Shown: in pieces, positions 1 to 13,800 of the stretch | Position numbering within the stretch: position 1 is the stretch's first letter | How the letters are laid out: every line of letters begins with the position of its first letter | Origin: Phoebastria nigripes | Lineage: Eukaryota > Chordata > Aves > Procellariiformes > Diomedeidae | Direction of reading: 5' to 3' | DNA: 64,000 bases | Assembly (NCBI GenBank): GCA_035582835.1 | Contig: JAYKAV010002308.1 | Location: forward strand, 478,071-542,070 | The notes under the pieces: model-generated | Told to the model about the DNA's origin: nothing | The model's database searches: none | The model's input: the letters and a program-made list of their open reading frames with translations, nothing else | Program-made: the position numbers and the translations under genes

Positions 1-1747
1 GAGGATGTAGCCTGTATTCTTGAAAGGATTACAACTGTACACAGCTTTTGGACCTCTGATAAAATTTATACTAAATCTCCAAAGACAAAAAAAAGTCGGT
101 GTTTTAAGTATTGTACACTGTATTTTACATCTGCCTTTTTTTTCACCAATAGGAAAAGTATATTAAATGGAATATAGGCAGATTCAATAACAAACAAGAT
201 ATACAATGACATGAAGACGAAACTGTTAAGATCACAAAGTATAGTGCTTACACAATGGAGCGTGGCNTTTTTTAAAGTGAATACACAAGTGATATAACAA
301 AAACTGGTGGAAAACATTCAAGTTCAGAGAGTCTAAAGTACGGAGATAAAAACACACATACCCATGTCAAGAAGTACAAAATATCAGAAGAGGAATCACA
401 CACACTTTATGCGCTCAAAAGCCTTGGGGTTAGGAGAGATGAGCAAAAGGTGTGTGTTTCTTCAATTGCATGACCTCTACACAGGAGACTGCTATAGTTG
501 GTTTGCTGAACACGCAGCAAACACTCTTCCCCATCTCACTCTTAGAACAGCTGTAGTTGCTCAACCTGTGCAGTGGCTGCTCAAAGCAGGATTGCTGGTG
601 GAACATTACAAATATTTTTCAGCTTTTGCTTCTGGAAGTGAGTAGTAGTTGAACTGAAACAAGTGTAGATTATAGGTGCATTTTTATTACTGTGACTTAT
701 TTCCTTCAGTAAATGAACACCAATTCCTGCACTCAGGGCATTGTTGCTTGTCTAAGTTAGAATTAAATAATTGCAAGTTTAAACCAAAACTGATCTCATT
801 CATAATTTTGAAAACCTTTGTTAGTTTACCACACAGAACAGTCTGCTTCATTACAAGCAAGTAGGGCATACTGTAATTTGCACAGAACGTTCTTCAGATT
901 TACTGCCATCTCTGGCCCAGTCTTTTGCAGGCAGGTTTTCTGAATCCACAGAAACACCATTGGCTTCACTGAAAGTTTTTGGCATAAAGGTGTTCTATCT
1001 AGTGGTCTCAGTGCAAAATTCAGGCTGTGAGCTTTGAGGGTGCAGCACAAAGCAATACCATCCTTCCTTCAGGATTGGCATTGCATTCTGCGCAATTGGA
1101 GACCTGCCTGATATTGTGTGGGAAAACATTGCTTGATTTTCTGTTCAGAACCTCTGTTAATACAGAATAGTGTCATGTCTTTTATTTTCTTTATTTCTCT
1201 GCAAGAGGCTCATACTTTCACTAATGTTTCTGCAATAACCTAAACTGCTTGTTTTTTGGTTGGTGTGCTGGGTGATTTTTCTGTTTAGTGCGTGTTCCCT
1301 AAAGGAGGTTCTTGCTTCCACATCATGTTTCTTAAATTCTGATTTTCACATGGGAAAACAACCTTTTATAGACAGCACTGAATACAGCCATTTACTCGCA
1401 GTAGAAAACTGCCATTTTCAGCTTTACTTCAGTATTGTGTTCCATAGACAGGCTTTGTTTGTTTGCTTAGCTTGCTTTAACTCTTTTAGCTTTCAGCAGA
1501 AACCAAGCTAGCCTGTGGTGTCCCCCATGTGAGGATGATGTGAAGGTACATTTTACCCATATCTAGTTTGGGCTACTTGCTTAAATCAGAGCCAGCCTGG
1601 CCTTTTTAAGTCTGGCTTGGGGGGGGGCGGGAATTAATTTGCTTTGTTTGTTCACTAGAAGATCCTGTGAGATGTCTGTATGCAGGACATGATAGAAATT
1701 ATTTTCACATTATCACATTAAAAGCAAGTAATCTTTAATTCTTTCAG
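1..1747 (+). other. DPYD: DPYD intron 7, 3' part
   Basis: This is non-coding sequence upstream of exon 8. It ends in the acceptor 'tctttaattctttcag', whose pyrimidine tract is good. The reading frames in it (for example 364-645 and 1260-1511, + strand) match no family I recognise and look like chance. A G-run at 1619-1631 (nine G, one C, three G) stands out from the AT-rich surroundings. I see no repeat family or other gene here. Confidence 0.85.
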
Positions 1748-1835
1748 ATAATTTTTAGTAAAGGCCTTGCNATGGATGGAATGACACTCTGTACCTTGAA
1801 AGAAGATGGCTATGAAGNGGTCTTTATTGGAATAG
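1748..1835 (+). CDS. DPYD: DPYD exon 8 (residues 255-283 plus the first base of codon 284)
   Basis: The exon is 88 nt, starts at codon phase 0 after 'tctttcag' and ends in phase 1 before 'gtaaga', a strong donor. It encodes the stretch ending [15 protein letters not shown], which corresponds to human 270-284 at the end of the first FAD-domain segment, just before the NADPH domain. K259 and L261 are as in human; 261 is listed as an FAD contact in the human enzyme. Two bases are undetermined. The N in codon 262 (GCN) is silent, because all four codons are Ala. The N in codon 278 (GNG) leaves Ala, Val, Glu or Gly; human has Ala. Confidence 0.97.
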
Positions 1836-4800
1836 GTAAGAAGAGCTCACTGTCCTGTGTTTTGTCATCTTGAGATTGAATGACTGTCTAAGAATAAACT
1901 GGGACTTGTGTCTGTGTTAATAGCATGATGTGAGACAGCTTCAATTTGATGCATTACGAGAGTATGGAATATAAGGAAAATTTAAAAAACAGGAAGCTAA
2001 AGCTAGCTGTCTTAAGACAGTTATTTGTTAAAATTTTCACATTTATATGATAGATTTTTAAGTAAGACAAGAATGTAGCTGAATGGGTTGATTTATTGTT
2101 TGTTTAAGTAGTTAAAAAATGGATAAGCTAAAAAATTACTTGTAATTAGTTGCCATATTGGCCTAGAGTGATACACAAGTTCAGTTTTCAATTTTTGCGA
2201 ACAGCTTACTATACCCACATAATTACTGAGTCTATATGTAAGCCAGTGATACCATGCTTGGTTGCTTTTTTTCTTTCCTCCATATAAAACACGTAACATC
2301 CTTCAGATAGGCTGTAGTGAAATGTAATTATGGGGTGGGTTAACAAAATGAGATGACTTTGACTTATACTAAAACTGGCATCATAGGTCTGTCTTCTCTC
2401 ATATGCTGAAGAAGTCCTGCACCTGCCTGCTATTTGAATCATTGCTTCTTTTTAATGTTAGATTAGAATTGTTATCCATTTACAAGTATTTTGAAGTACA
2501 GCTGGACCCATCGCTACCATATGATAGGCATGTTGAGCCGGCATCNTCTACAGTTGGTATGAAGCTTAATGCTCTTTATTGATCTAGACGTTGCCTAAGT
2601 GAACATAATAGGAAACAAGTTGTCCAACTGTTCCTCCTTCCTATTATTGATTACAGAGATGTAATTCTTAGTACAGCGACAACTGTTGTTTACCATCTGG
2701 GTATGCAGTATAATAAGCTTTGCAGCTCTATTCTGTCATGTGATTATAGTACAGAGCGTTGTGATTTATATAATCCTAAATCCTCACATTGTTAGAGACC
2801 TTCCATGTATAGGAATTTCTGATGTGTCATATTTTGATGTAATTGTATACAAGGCAATGGTCCAACTTATCTTCTTTATTGTTTTAATCTATGTCTTTCA
2901 AACTGCTTTGTGAAATCTCACCAATGAGGGATTAATTCATAAATAAACATTTGTTTTCTGAGAGTCTAGCATTTAGGAAAAAATTATCAGTCATTTTTGG
3001 AACATCAGCGTGATTCCCCTGCATTTCTGACTCATATATTTAAAATAACATTCAGTTAAAGGTTAGCAAAAATGACCACTGAGGACTTTACACATAGGAT
3101 TGGAATGTTTGTTTTACGTATGTGGGTTTATTTTCTGACCTTAATAAAGTTATCCTAATATAAGGTATTTTGGGTTAGAAATGTATATAGACAACATTGT
3201 GCCATACAGATGCTAGGTGAAGGGACACAGCCAGAATTTTAATAAACAAGAGAAGGTATCTGAAGCATAATTCTCCTGTAAACCATGTGTTCACTGATTG
3301 TATTAGGAAACAGAGGGTATAAATGCTAATGAAGGATTATGTGTTCCTACAAAGTTTTGTTACTGGAAGCTACCTTGCATTCATGATGAAGTTGGTCCCT
3401 CTCTGTACCCCCATGTCTGCCTGTCATCTCTCTTTTACAGTACTGTGTAAGACACTGGACAGTAATGTGGCCTTGCATACTGGTAGTGAAAGATGGAGGA
3501 CAAACCAAGGGGTTACAGATTTCTAGGGTTAGCCATATTAATGCAACAGAGCATTTATAAACTCTCAACACCACCAGTTTTTCCATAATGAGTCTGTACT
3601 GTGTTTCCTTTTGTGTTCTTTGCCTACTGAACAAACATATATTCAATGAAATGTCACATTTGAACATTACCCTGAATCATGGAAGTAAAATAATTAGAGA
3701 GCACTACTTACATAAAATAGAAGATTTTTTTTTTTTTTTTTAAAGTTTGTTGTAATTTGCTTCTGAATGAATCTGTATCTTGATGGAAGATAAACATGGT
3801 AGTTTTCAATTTTCCCTATCAGTGGAAAAAAGAAAAAGTGAATGGGTGTGTAAAAGAACATGAAGTCCCTGATGGGATGAGGGAGTACACTGTGAGGGGA
3901 TTTTTTCATAGCAATGTGATTTTTGAAGAGCACATCTTTAGTCTTGCAAATGAGATGGAACTCAAGAATTTATCAGTCAGGATTGTACAAGAGTCCACGT
4001 GATTCATGAAATGGAAGAGCACTTCTAAATAGCCAGCTACATGAGGGCAGGTGGAGATGCAAAGAGAACTTTGAAAGCTGTTTTCTACACACTTATGCAT
4101 CAGGAAGAATCTATTGCTCTGTGGGAATGTCATGTGAGGTAGGCAAAGTACACTCCTCAGCTGGGTCTATGGAAGGTAAAGCATANGTGACTTCTAGCAA
4201 ATGACTGTTTGGAAAGGTATTCAAAGTGTGCTCTAGTCAACGTATTTGCTCTGTTTCAGACCTGAAGGGTAAAGAATTCCTAAGAAGTTCTCAAAAGGAT
4301 ACAGGTTAACAGCCTTACTCTAAAATAAATAATAAAAAAAAAAGATGCTTACCTTCAAGTCTTTGCTTACTGAGGCATTGAGACTATGATGGTTTATGTT
4401 AAGGTGAAAGACTCTCTTCAGCCAGTAGGTCTGGTGCATATAGGTCACTGTTTAAAGCTTAGAAAAACACCTTGTACTAGACCTGAAAGTGAACAGATGG
4501 CCAGTACGTGTCACCAACCTTTGGAGACTTCTGGGGTCTCAATTTGAGTCACACCTTACCTCCATACTATTTTATTTTGCACCATCTTATCTTTCCCAAT
4601 TAGGCTGTGGCTGTGTGTATACTGTTGTAGAGACTGATGTGGAATTTGGGGTTACAAAGACATATGTTGAACTAGCAAAGACTAGATCTGAGGAAAAGCT
4701 TTCATAGTTACCTGGATAAGTGGTAATGAAAGAGATCATTCTGGGCAATGGCACACTGGAAGCCAACACTGCCCTCTGATAACAGAACCTCAGAACAAAT

Positions 4801-7800
4801 CATAGGTGAATCTCAGTCGCAGGATTGCCTGTTACATTTTCTGCTTTTGGCAGTTCTTTCCTTCAATCTCCTGGTTTTTGCCTTATCTGAACTGTTTCAT
4901 CCAACCAGTCCTTAATGCTGTACTTGTATTTATTACTAGAGGATCAATATGTGAATTGCCTCTTCCCTGTCCATCATTTACTCTCACGTCCTCTCAGTTT
5001 CCTCTCTACAAAGATGTATATTTTGCAACATCTGGCAGCAGACATTAGCTTGTGTTTTGCATACAAGGACCTAAGAGAGAGACCATTCTTCTATTTTTCT
5101 CCAGCAGTCCTGATTTCAGATTACAGCTAGCATAAGTATTAAAGGGTAGTCCATGAGTCTCAGTTTCTTACATCAAAAGTGATGATAGACAATAGCACAC
5201 ATGAGAATTTTTTCACAGGACTAAAAGACAGCAGCCAAACAAAGGAAGGAACAACCTGTTAAATATATTCTGGGAGTCTCTCCTATATTTTTATTTCTCT
5301 TTTCATTGTCATTTCTTTTGGTGCAATTTCTAAACTTATTCAGTCTTATTTCAATGGGCAATTAAAAATGCTGATTAAGAATTAGACATGTAGAATTACA
5401 GTCCTTAAAATTTTCCTTTTAAAATTCTGTTTATCTTCCAGTTACAAGTCTTTCGGTTTTATTTTGTTATTCACAAACATTAATGAATAGGAATTAAATC
5501 TCTCAATTTAACTTTCAAAGTTTTAAAAATAACCTCTTAAACTATGCACAGAAAAAAAAATCCTTTCCAGATTTGATAGATTACACTCAACATACTCTAC
5601 CTAGAATCAGCTCTGCTTTTTGATAAGAAATGTTTGTGATTAAGAAACATTATCTTTTGATAATGTTTAAGAAACATTACCCTTTGATAAGAAATGTTTG
5701 TCTAATTTGTGATTAAGCTGACAAATCAGTTTGAAAATTTTGCTATTAAAAAAAAACAGTCTTGCATCAGTTGCTGCCTTCTCTAAACACCATAGAGACT
5801 CAGGGCAATAGAGAATCGGCATGCTGAGAGCAGAAGGAGAAATCAATGATGGGGTGAGGGGCTAGAGGACAGAGCACATGGTCCTCAGAGACAGCAAAGG
5901 GTATCTTACAGAGAACAGAGTAGTCTGAATGCTTTGCGTTACTGTGTCTCTTGGTTGATTTTCAGGGTAGAATACTTACGATTTTTACAAAAAATTCTAT
6001 GTGTATGTGTCTTGCTTGGCTATCAGAGCAAATGCAGAAATACTAGGCTTTTATTACTCATCCTTCTTGAAGTTCGGCTACATTCTTTGGAAAACAGGAT
6101 TCTGTAGTTCTGTCTTTTAAGACTCCACAAAGCATTGTATATTCTTTTTGAAAGAGAAAATAGAAAACCAAATTTTTTTATACAACTATTTAATTGAATG
6201 AAAATGAATGACCTAAATATTTAAAGTATTTAAGGACATGTTTCATGTGACATTCAAACAAATATATAGAAAGGCTATCACCATAAACATATTTTCTGCA
6301 GACTTTTACACAAACCTCTATCCTTATTCTATAACATTTTATCATAACATAGGGGTTTTATGTAAGATTTACATTCTCTTTATATAATGATCAGATAAAA
6401 ATATATCTTCAAAGATTGTTTTATTTGGTAAAATATTTTAAAAAATCTTAAGCCCCCATTCCCAGAAATTGCTTAGACACTTTAACTTTAGTGTCCATAG
6501 GCTTAAACTTGCAACACTAACTAGCTTTCTAGTTAACTTCTCATTATAGGGCACATGCAGCTAGTAATGAAGCTTTCTTATTTCTTCCTCCATCTTGTGA
6601 TGTTGAATTGCTATAAAGTCAGTTTTATTGTATTAGGGTATTCAGAGGTTCTATTAAATACTGTGAAATGGCAGGTTAGATGAGCATATAGAGTAAATCC
6701 AAGCAGATTGTTGCTTGGATGTATCCTAAATAGTATATCTTGCTTGCAAGGTTTAAAACCATACATAAAAAAGAAAAAAATGAAATCCCTTGTGGAAAGA
6801 ACCTTTGTGATAATTGCAGTCATTCATAGTTATTTAACACAGCATTCAAACAATAATATAATCAGATGATTCCATTGATTGGAATGAAATTACACACCAA
6901 AAAAAGAAATTAAAAGTCCAAGCATTGATGTACCTTGTTTTAAAAAAAAACCCTGTGAGATTGATTTACTGTCTCTTCCCCAAAAAGTAAGTAATCTCCT
7001 CATGCCTGTTATTATCTTCTGATTAACTATGCAGTGCCACCTGGTGTGCAGATGGGAAGAATATTACACATCAAGAGCTCTGTTCACACCCACCCACACA
7101 GATATAAACCTACGTGGCAAAAAGTGAACAGATGTTCATTTTGCTTGTGCTATAGGAAAAAATTGTGCATCGTACTCCTGATTCATAAACTAAATTTGGA
7201 GGACATGAAATCTGCATATGGGGCCGTAGGCCCATGGCCAGCACAGACATTTATGGAGGAAATATGTCATATTCAAAGTAGTTCTCATTTCAGGTTGTGA
7301 ACAGGCTTTTATTTGTTTGCTTCTCTGGTTTTGTTCTACCTTGTATTTGAGTTTTCTTTTTCTCTTCACTTGCTATTTCACTTATTGCCTCCAAAGGGAA
7401 AAGTTTAGAGGCAGAGTCATTTGAAAACATATCCAGGATTCATCTGTTGGTTGGTTGTTTTTCAGCATTGTTTTCTGTTTCTTGGCATTTAAGATGTTCC
7501 CTAAAATTATGCTTTTAGTGCTCTTTGCAAAGACCTGTTTGGTTCAGCGGTAACGTAGCAAGTCATGTAAAATATAATGCATCTTGGTTAAAGATGGAAC
7601 TGTAGTACAAGCATTGNGCAGCCTTAAGGTCTTAGGATCTTCAGCTCTATTTTTGGAGTTTTTTGGTGTTGTTTTGTATTATTTTACGATTTCATAAGTA
7701 TTTTGACACTTCAAAGATGATACAGTTTTTGCTGCAAGGAAGCCGAAGCCTAAAGACCAGATAAAACACAACAAGCAGGGGAGAAAAATAATATGTTGGA

Positions 7801-10800
7801 AGGTAGTGCAGGAAAGAANGATGTTGTTGAAAACATGATCAGCTAGATACTCAAAATAAATGTGTGCCTAGCTTAGTTTCTGGGTTGGTTTTATTGACAC
7901 TTGTAGACAAGGGTTGTCACTGTCTCAGAATCTTGCAAAGACAGTGCTTTTCACCCTGGATTTTTAACGGGGACAACAGTGGCTTTTCAGGCATCAGTAT
8001 CCTTATGCAGTAAAAGTTAACACAGGCTGCAGAGCCAGGGAAAACACTTGGAATTACATTTTATTGTGACAAAACACAATATTCAAATCCATTTAGCTGC
8101 GAAAAGCTGTGAGACTTTGGTATTAGATATAATGAGAATGACGTCATCAAGACGAGTCATGAAGTCAGAGAGAGTACTTTGAACAGTTTGAAGAGCAACA
8201 GTGACGAAGAGCAGTGGCAGGATTTGGACAAAGCCAATTCAAAATATTTCACAATTGCCTTACAGTAACCTGAATAATTTTAAAATTAAATTTAAAAAGT
8301 TTTGGGTTTTTTTAAATAAAGATCCATGAGAAGGCTAGTGATAGATGCATTTGCAATTTAGTACAGAACAGGATCAAAACTGCACATTGAACTGCAACTG
8401 CATGAAATGAAGTCCCAAGGAAGAAGGTCTACACAAGTCAAGGGTAGGACTTCTTTGTAGTCTACCTCCTTGAGAGCCTTAGCTCATGGCTTACAGCTTG
8501 GAGAATGAATGCACCCTTCTATAACAGCATATTTCTTAAGTTTTTCATGTCTTATGCGAAGAGTATTATAAACAAATTGCACCATAAATTGGTTCTAATA
8601 CAAAACTCATAGTCCTCAATATTCATGTTATTCTCATCTTCTGCTACTCTTTCATCTAAAAATGTTTTGTCATTAAAAAACAAAAGGAATATAGTTATAT
8701 TAGAAAAGGAACTCTGTGAAAGAACCTGTTCTTACATGCTTATAGCAGATGTTTGAACTTGCTTTTATTCCCAGTGCAGCATCTTTCCTGGAGACCAACA
8801 ATGTACATACGTCCAGGAATTTTTATGCTTGAGGCATCTTTTTCTACTACTGGCATTTGTAGTAAGCTGTTCTTCCAGTTCTGTAGTCCTCACTACTGCT
8901 CTGGATATTGGTGGAACATTCCTAATACACATCGGAAGCAGTAGGCAGTTGAAAGCTTTTAGGGCTCAGATGCACAAAACAGCTTATTTATTATTAATAG
9001 TCTTAGGACACTTTCAAAAAATACTAATAATCTGCCCTTGGGCATCCTTAAGTTATTCACTTGCAAATTACACAGATTTTCATGCTCTTATTTACTTATC
9101 TTTCCTACCAAAAAACTACTTAGCATAACAATCTCTACTGCACATGTTTTACAAAACACTTTCCTGTCTCTTTCCAAGATGCTGGAGAGTTTCCCTGAAG
9201 AAATGCTCATCTAAATATAATGACAAAATCAATTTGGTTCATATTGTTTTAAGAGTAGTTAAATTTTTAATATCTTAGCAGATTAATTCATCTAACATTA
9301 TTTAGCACTTTTCGCGAGTTTATTCAAGCATTTGTTTTTAAGCATTTTGATGTTTGAGAAGTACATAAGAAAAGAAAATATTGAACAAAATGGTGATGTT
9401 AGATATTACATTTTCATATTCTGATGTTACACACTTCAGTGCTTTACACCTAAAGAAAAGAGCTTTGCTTGNTTACCTGTTGTTTCCGAAAGTTCACTGC
9501 ATGAGTCAGTTACTTTTATCTTTATACAAATATTAATTATGCTGCCATCTTTTTAGTTCCACGTTAATATTCAGACATAGAATGAACAACCATCTAAAAT
9601 ACAGCTGGTAAGTTGGTGCATATCCATTTCCTTTATTTGAGCTCTCTTTCCTTGTAAGGAGAGTGCATGTGGTCCAGTATGTATTTAATGCAATCGGAGA
9701 CTTTTTGAAATGCTGTTCTACCTAATATTATAGGAGGACTGACACAATACAAAATTTAAACAATAGGTTTAGAAACTCCTTACTTTCCTTCGTCTTGCTT
9801 ATGAAGGATAAAAAGCTGTTTAAAAACCTAGGCTTGTTGCATTTGATTTTTTTTTTATTTTTAAAGATTGTACAGAAGTAGGAAGTGTATCAAAATCTCA
9901 CTTGTTTAGTGCCAATTATTGGTGAGAAGATGGCAAACACTTTTTCGTGTTAATGAATAAAGTTTTAAGCAGTCTTCCTGTACACATTTATGTCTCATAA
10001 ATGTAATGTTTCTGAACTCCTATTCCTTTCACTGCCCACTCAGCTGCTGGTTGAATTGAATTGACAAGTTAAGACAAAACCTGGATTCGTGTGGTGGATT
10101 TGTAGTACTTGTTGAAGGACTTTTAGAGATTGCTTTAGGAAACTTTCTTGCTCTGCCACTTTTCTGCTTTGGGAGAGTGGTCCCTAGGAAGTCACCGCTG
10201 GGCACAGGCAGGGCTCAAGGCTGCCATCTGCCCNGTGGTTGTCTTGTGCTTCTCAGTCATCTGCTGCCCTTTTCATCATTGCTTGATAGTCAGGCCTTTG
10301 TTGATCCAGGAACAGTTTGGTATAATGAAGGGCAGTTACCTCATTTCAGGGGAAAATCCTGACACCTGGGTGTGCTTGAGGCCAGTTTTGGTCCTTCATG
10401 TAACTTGGGGCACACTCACTAGTGATTCTGTTTGTCTGGGTGGGATTCACAGTCTGAAGGCCTTCTGAGACCTGTAGCCTTCCTTGCCTGCGGTCTGTGC
10501 CCGAGGGAATCCCTCAGTCCTTCCTTCAGGCTGAACGCATTAATTGAAAAGTTTTCCTATTCCAGTAGTATTTGTAATTTTCTTATCCAATACAGTAGCT
10601 TCTACCATCATGGGAAGGCACATCCACTGCCTTCCAGATCTCTTTAGTTTTAAGGGGATGGTAGTTTTTAAAGTCAACAAATATCTGAGAAGAAAATTTT
10701 ATGTGGTCACTATTGTAAGTAATCTTTAACTAAGCTATGTAAATATTTTTGCTGCTGNGTCTCGAATTTTGAGTGGATAGAGATTATCCAGGCTTTGAAC

Positions 10801-13800
10801 CACTTGTCATGGTACTTTAAAATTGTTCTTTACCATTCTNATCTATACTTTTCGGAGATGCTAGTCATATGGTTGCTTTTACTGTGAAATTAAGAGACAC
10901 TGTGTAAATTCATATGTTAATGATTACTAATACTGTGTATATAATTAGGATAGAGCATATAAATATTATAGTATGTNTCACATGGCAAGTCTTTTAAAAG
11001 AAAGGTTAACATGTACGCAAATATTTCTCTGGGTTTGTGTAGCATACTGGTGTGTCCTATAGGCTTGACACCAAATTTGACATTCCTTGTGCATAAAGTC
11101 ACATAGATAGTCTTCTGTGCACATTTTATAGTACCAAACCATATTCAAAGTTTGTCATTTTCTTGGTGATGTCACAAGGTGTGGGGTGTATACAGTAATT
11201 AAGATTCACTGTTTGTACTGTTACTGGTTTCNGTGTATTAATGCTAAATTTACTGTAAATTGTCTTTATAAAACAATGTTTACAAGATTAGAAGACAGAA
11301 ATAAGCATACTAAGTACTCAGAGTGTTTGGGTAATGCTAATACAAATTACATGTTTATCTAACAAAGGAAAATATTTTCCAAACATTGTCCTTNACAGTG
11401 TTTTCTTTCACAGGAAATCCTTTGGCTATTGTTCATTCATTTGTGCTAAAAATGTAGTAAGCTGAACATGAACCATTAGAAAAAGTGAAAATGCATTCAA
11501 CANCTAGTATGATGATTCAGCATTCCCTCTAATGATCTTTGGTGATTAGTTTCATAGGAAGAAAAAAAATGAATAATGAAAATTTAAAGATGAACAGGTT
11601 TCAGCCAATTAATCTTTAATGTTAATACTGCAATTGTGTTGAAATTACTAGTCACTTACCAAGTAGAAACTTGTGGTGTATTACTACATTTCTAAGAATT
11701 GTCAAGGTTTTGTTTGTTATTGTTTCATTGATGTAATGGAAAATGGTATAGCTTGCTGCAGATTTCTTAGGATTCTTTTTGTTAGAAATAATTCATTGTT
11801 GGTTTGTGACTAATGATAATAGATGGTTGTTTATTTGAGTGTGATGTGTATTTTTAAATAGATTCTAACAGTTTAGTAGATAGTGAAATTTCAGTACCTG
11901 CTTGTTATTTAAATTGAGGTGTCATTATTAACCATTATCAACGACCATTTCTCAATAGTACAATATTTATAGCTTTTTCTCTGATACATTGGATTTTTTG
12001 AATGAGAACAAAATATATCTTCTAAAAGAAACAGTTATTCTAATTTTATAGTTAGTATCTTGTTTAGTAGTTAGACATTGAAAATATCACAATTCATTAT
12101 TTCAATATACAGGTGACTTAGACGTGATTGCTTTTCTATTTGCTGGGAAACACAGGCTTGATGCTGCTATTATGGCCCAATACAAATCTTTTGTAGATGA
12201 AAAATCATGGCTAAATCTTTATCTGGGAGAAGATTTCTTAACCTTTAGAGAGTTAGATGAGGGTTGCTTCAAAACAAAAAAAAAATGCTCCCAAGAAGAT
12301 TTTACATACTTGGGCAACGAAATAGCAGCTGTTTACATTTTTATGTTGCTTGTAGTTCCTGAGTTTGATATTCTGCAACTGTGCTGTAGAAGAAACACTC
12401 TTGGTGGCTAAGGAAAATGGGAAAGTCCAAAACGTGAAGCATTGTGGTGCCTATTCTGAATCGATTTTAGGCAGTTTTAATTATTTAATCCTCCCCTGGG
12501 TGAGGTGGCTTATCCCTCATGCGCTCCGTGCAAAGCTCAGGAAGGCCCCAGCAGGCTGGCAGAGCTCTTCCATGCGGGAGCCCAAGGCGATAGCTGAGCC
12601 CGATTCCTGCAGCCTCCTCTGCAGCTTCAGCACAGAAGCTCGGGGCATGGCATGCTATGCCAGGGGTTAGTGTGGTTAGCTTGAATTCAAGACTGCTACA
12701 GATCCTGAAGTTGTCCCAGATTATGGGATTTTAAATTGCCTGTTTGTCTCCTTACTCTCGGAGTTTGAGTTCTTGCCTGTTCCTAACAGAANGAAATTTG
12801 CAGAGTTGGGGGAGATTGACACAGTGACCATTCTGTGCAGGAAGCATAAGGTACGCAGTTGTAGTGTCTGTGCTAATCACTGGGATAAAGTTCCTGCCTG
12901 TTTTGTTGCTGTAGTAGCTGCTTGGAGTTAATTTGCATTAAAAAAAACTTATTTCCTTCCCCCAATAGATAGAATCTAAAGAAATCACCCCTAATTGTTA
13001 CAATCCATGCCTTCTTTGTGCACAGCTTTTTCTGGAAGCCCAATAAAATTAAGTAAAGGAAGTTTTGAAATCTTAGCACTTTTTAAATCATAGGGACGTA
13101 AGAGTCTTAATACACCCACTACATTGGCAAGTTGGTTCCTTATTTTTCAAATGCAAATACGGGCCCTTGCATGTGCTGAATGTGCCCTTTATTGTATTGA
13201 AGCATAGAAAACACACATTGTAGCTCAGTCACTTCTGTAGACCTGCCATGCTTGCAAGAATGGAATGTGTTTAATCCGCCTTGCAGAGTGAATAATCATA
13301 GATACAAGNGTGGTGTTCAGTGTTCATTCGGAAAGCTATAGAATATGCAACGAAATATTTAGTTAAAGGAGAGTTGAGTGAATTGCAGCTGTGGCAGGAG
13401 ATGGTAGTTGTTTTTAACTGGAAGCCACGTTCATTGCCTTCAATTTTTCACTTGGTTAATAACAAAAATATGAATCATGCACCACAGTAGATCACTGGAG
13501 GGAAGCAGTGTGGTGTGATGCTCTGCTGAAAGTGAGACTTGGGCTCTGGCTATTGGCCTCCTGGCTGACTCTTCATTCTTCTGTACTATCGTCTGGGAGT
13601 AGTAAGACTTAGCACTAAAAGGGCTATAAAAGTGCTCAGTACTGTAAAAGTGCTGTGGAGAAGCTAGACTGTGTTCTTGCTGGCAAACATTCAGGCTGTT
13701 TCTTGGAGCTACAGAAACCTTCATTCCTAACCATTTGCAATTTGTGCTGCTTCCCCAAATTTCATTTCTGTTCCAGTATTTTGAAAAAGATGTGTAATGA

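Noticed and set aside
364..645. 93-codon + strand frame in intron 7
   Set aside because: It has no homology to DPYD exon 7 or any family I recognise, and no clear splice sites bound it.
1619..1631. G-quadruplex at the G-run
   Set aside because: It has one long and one short G-tract only; the four-tract pattern is absent.
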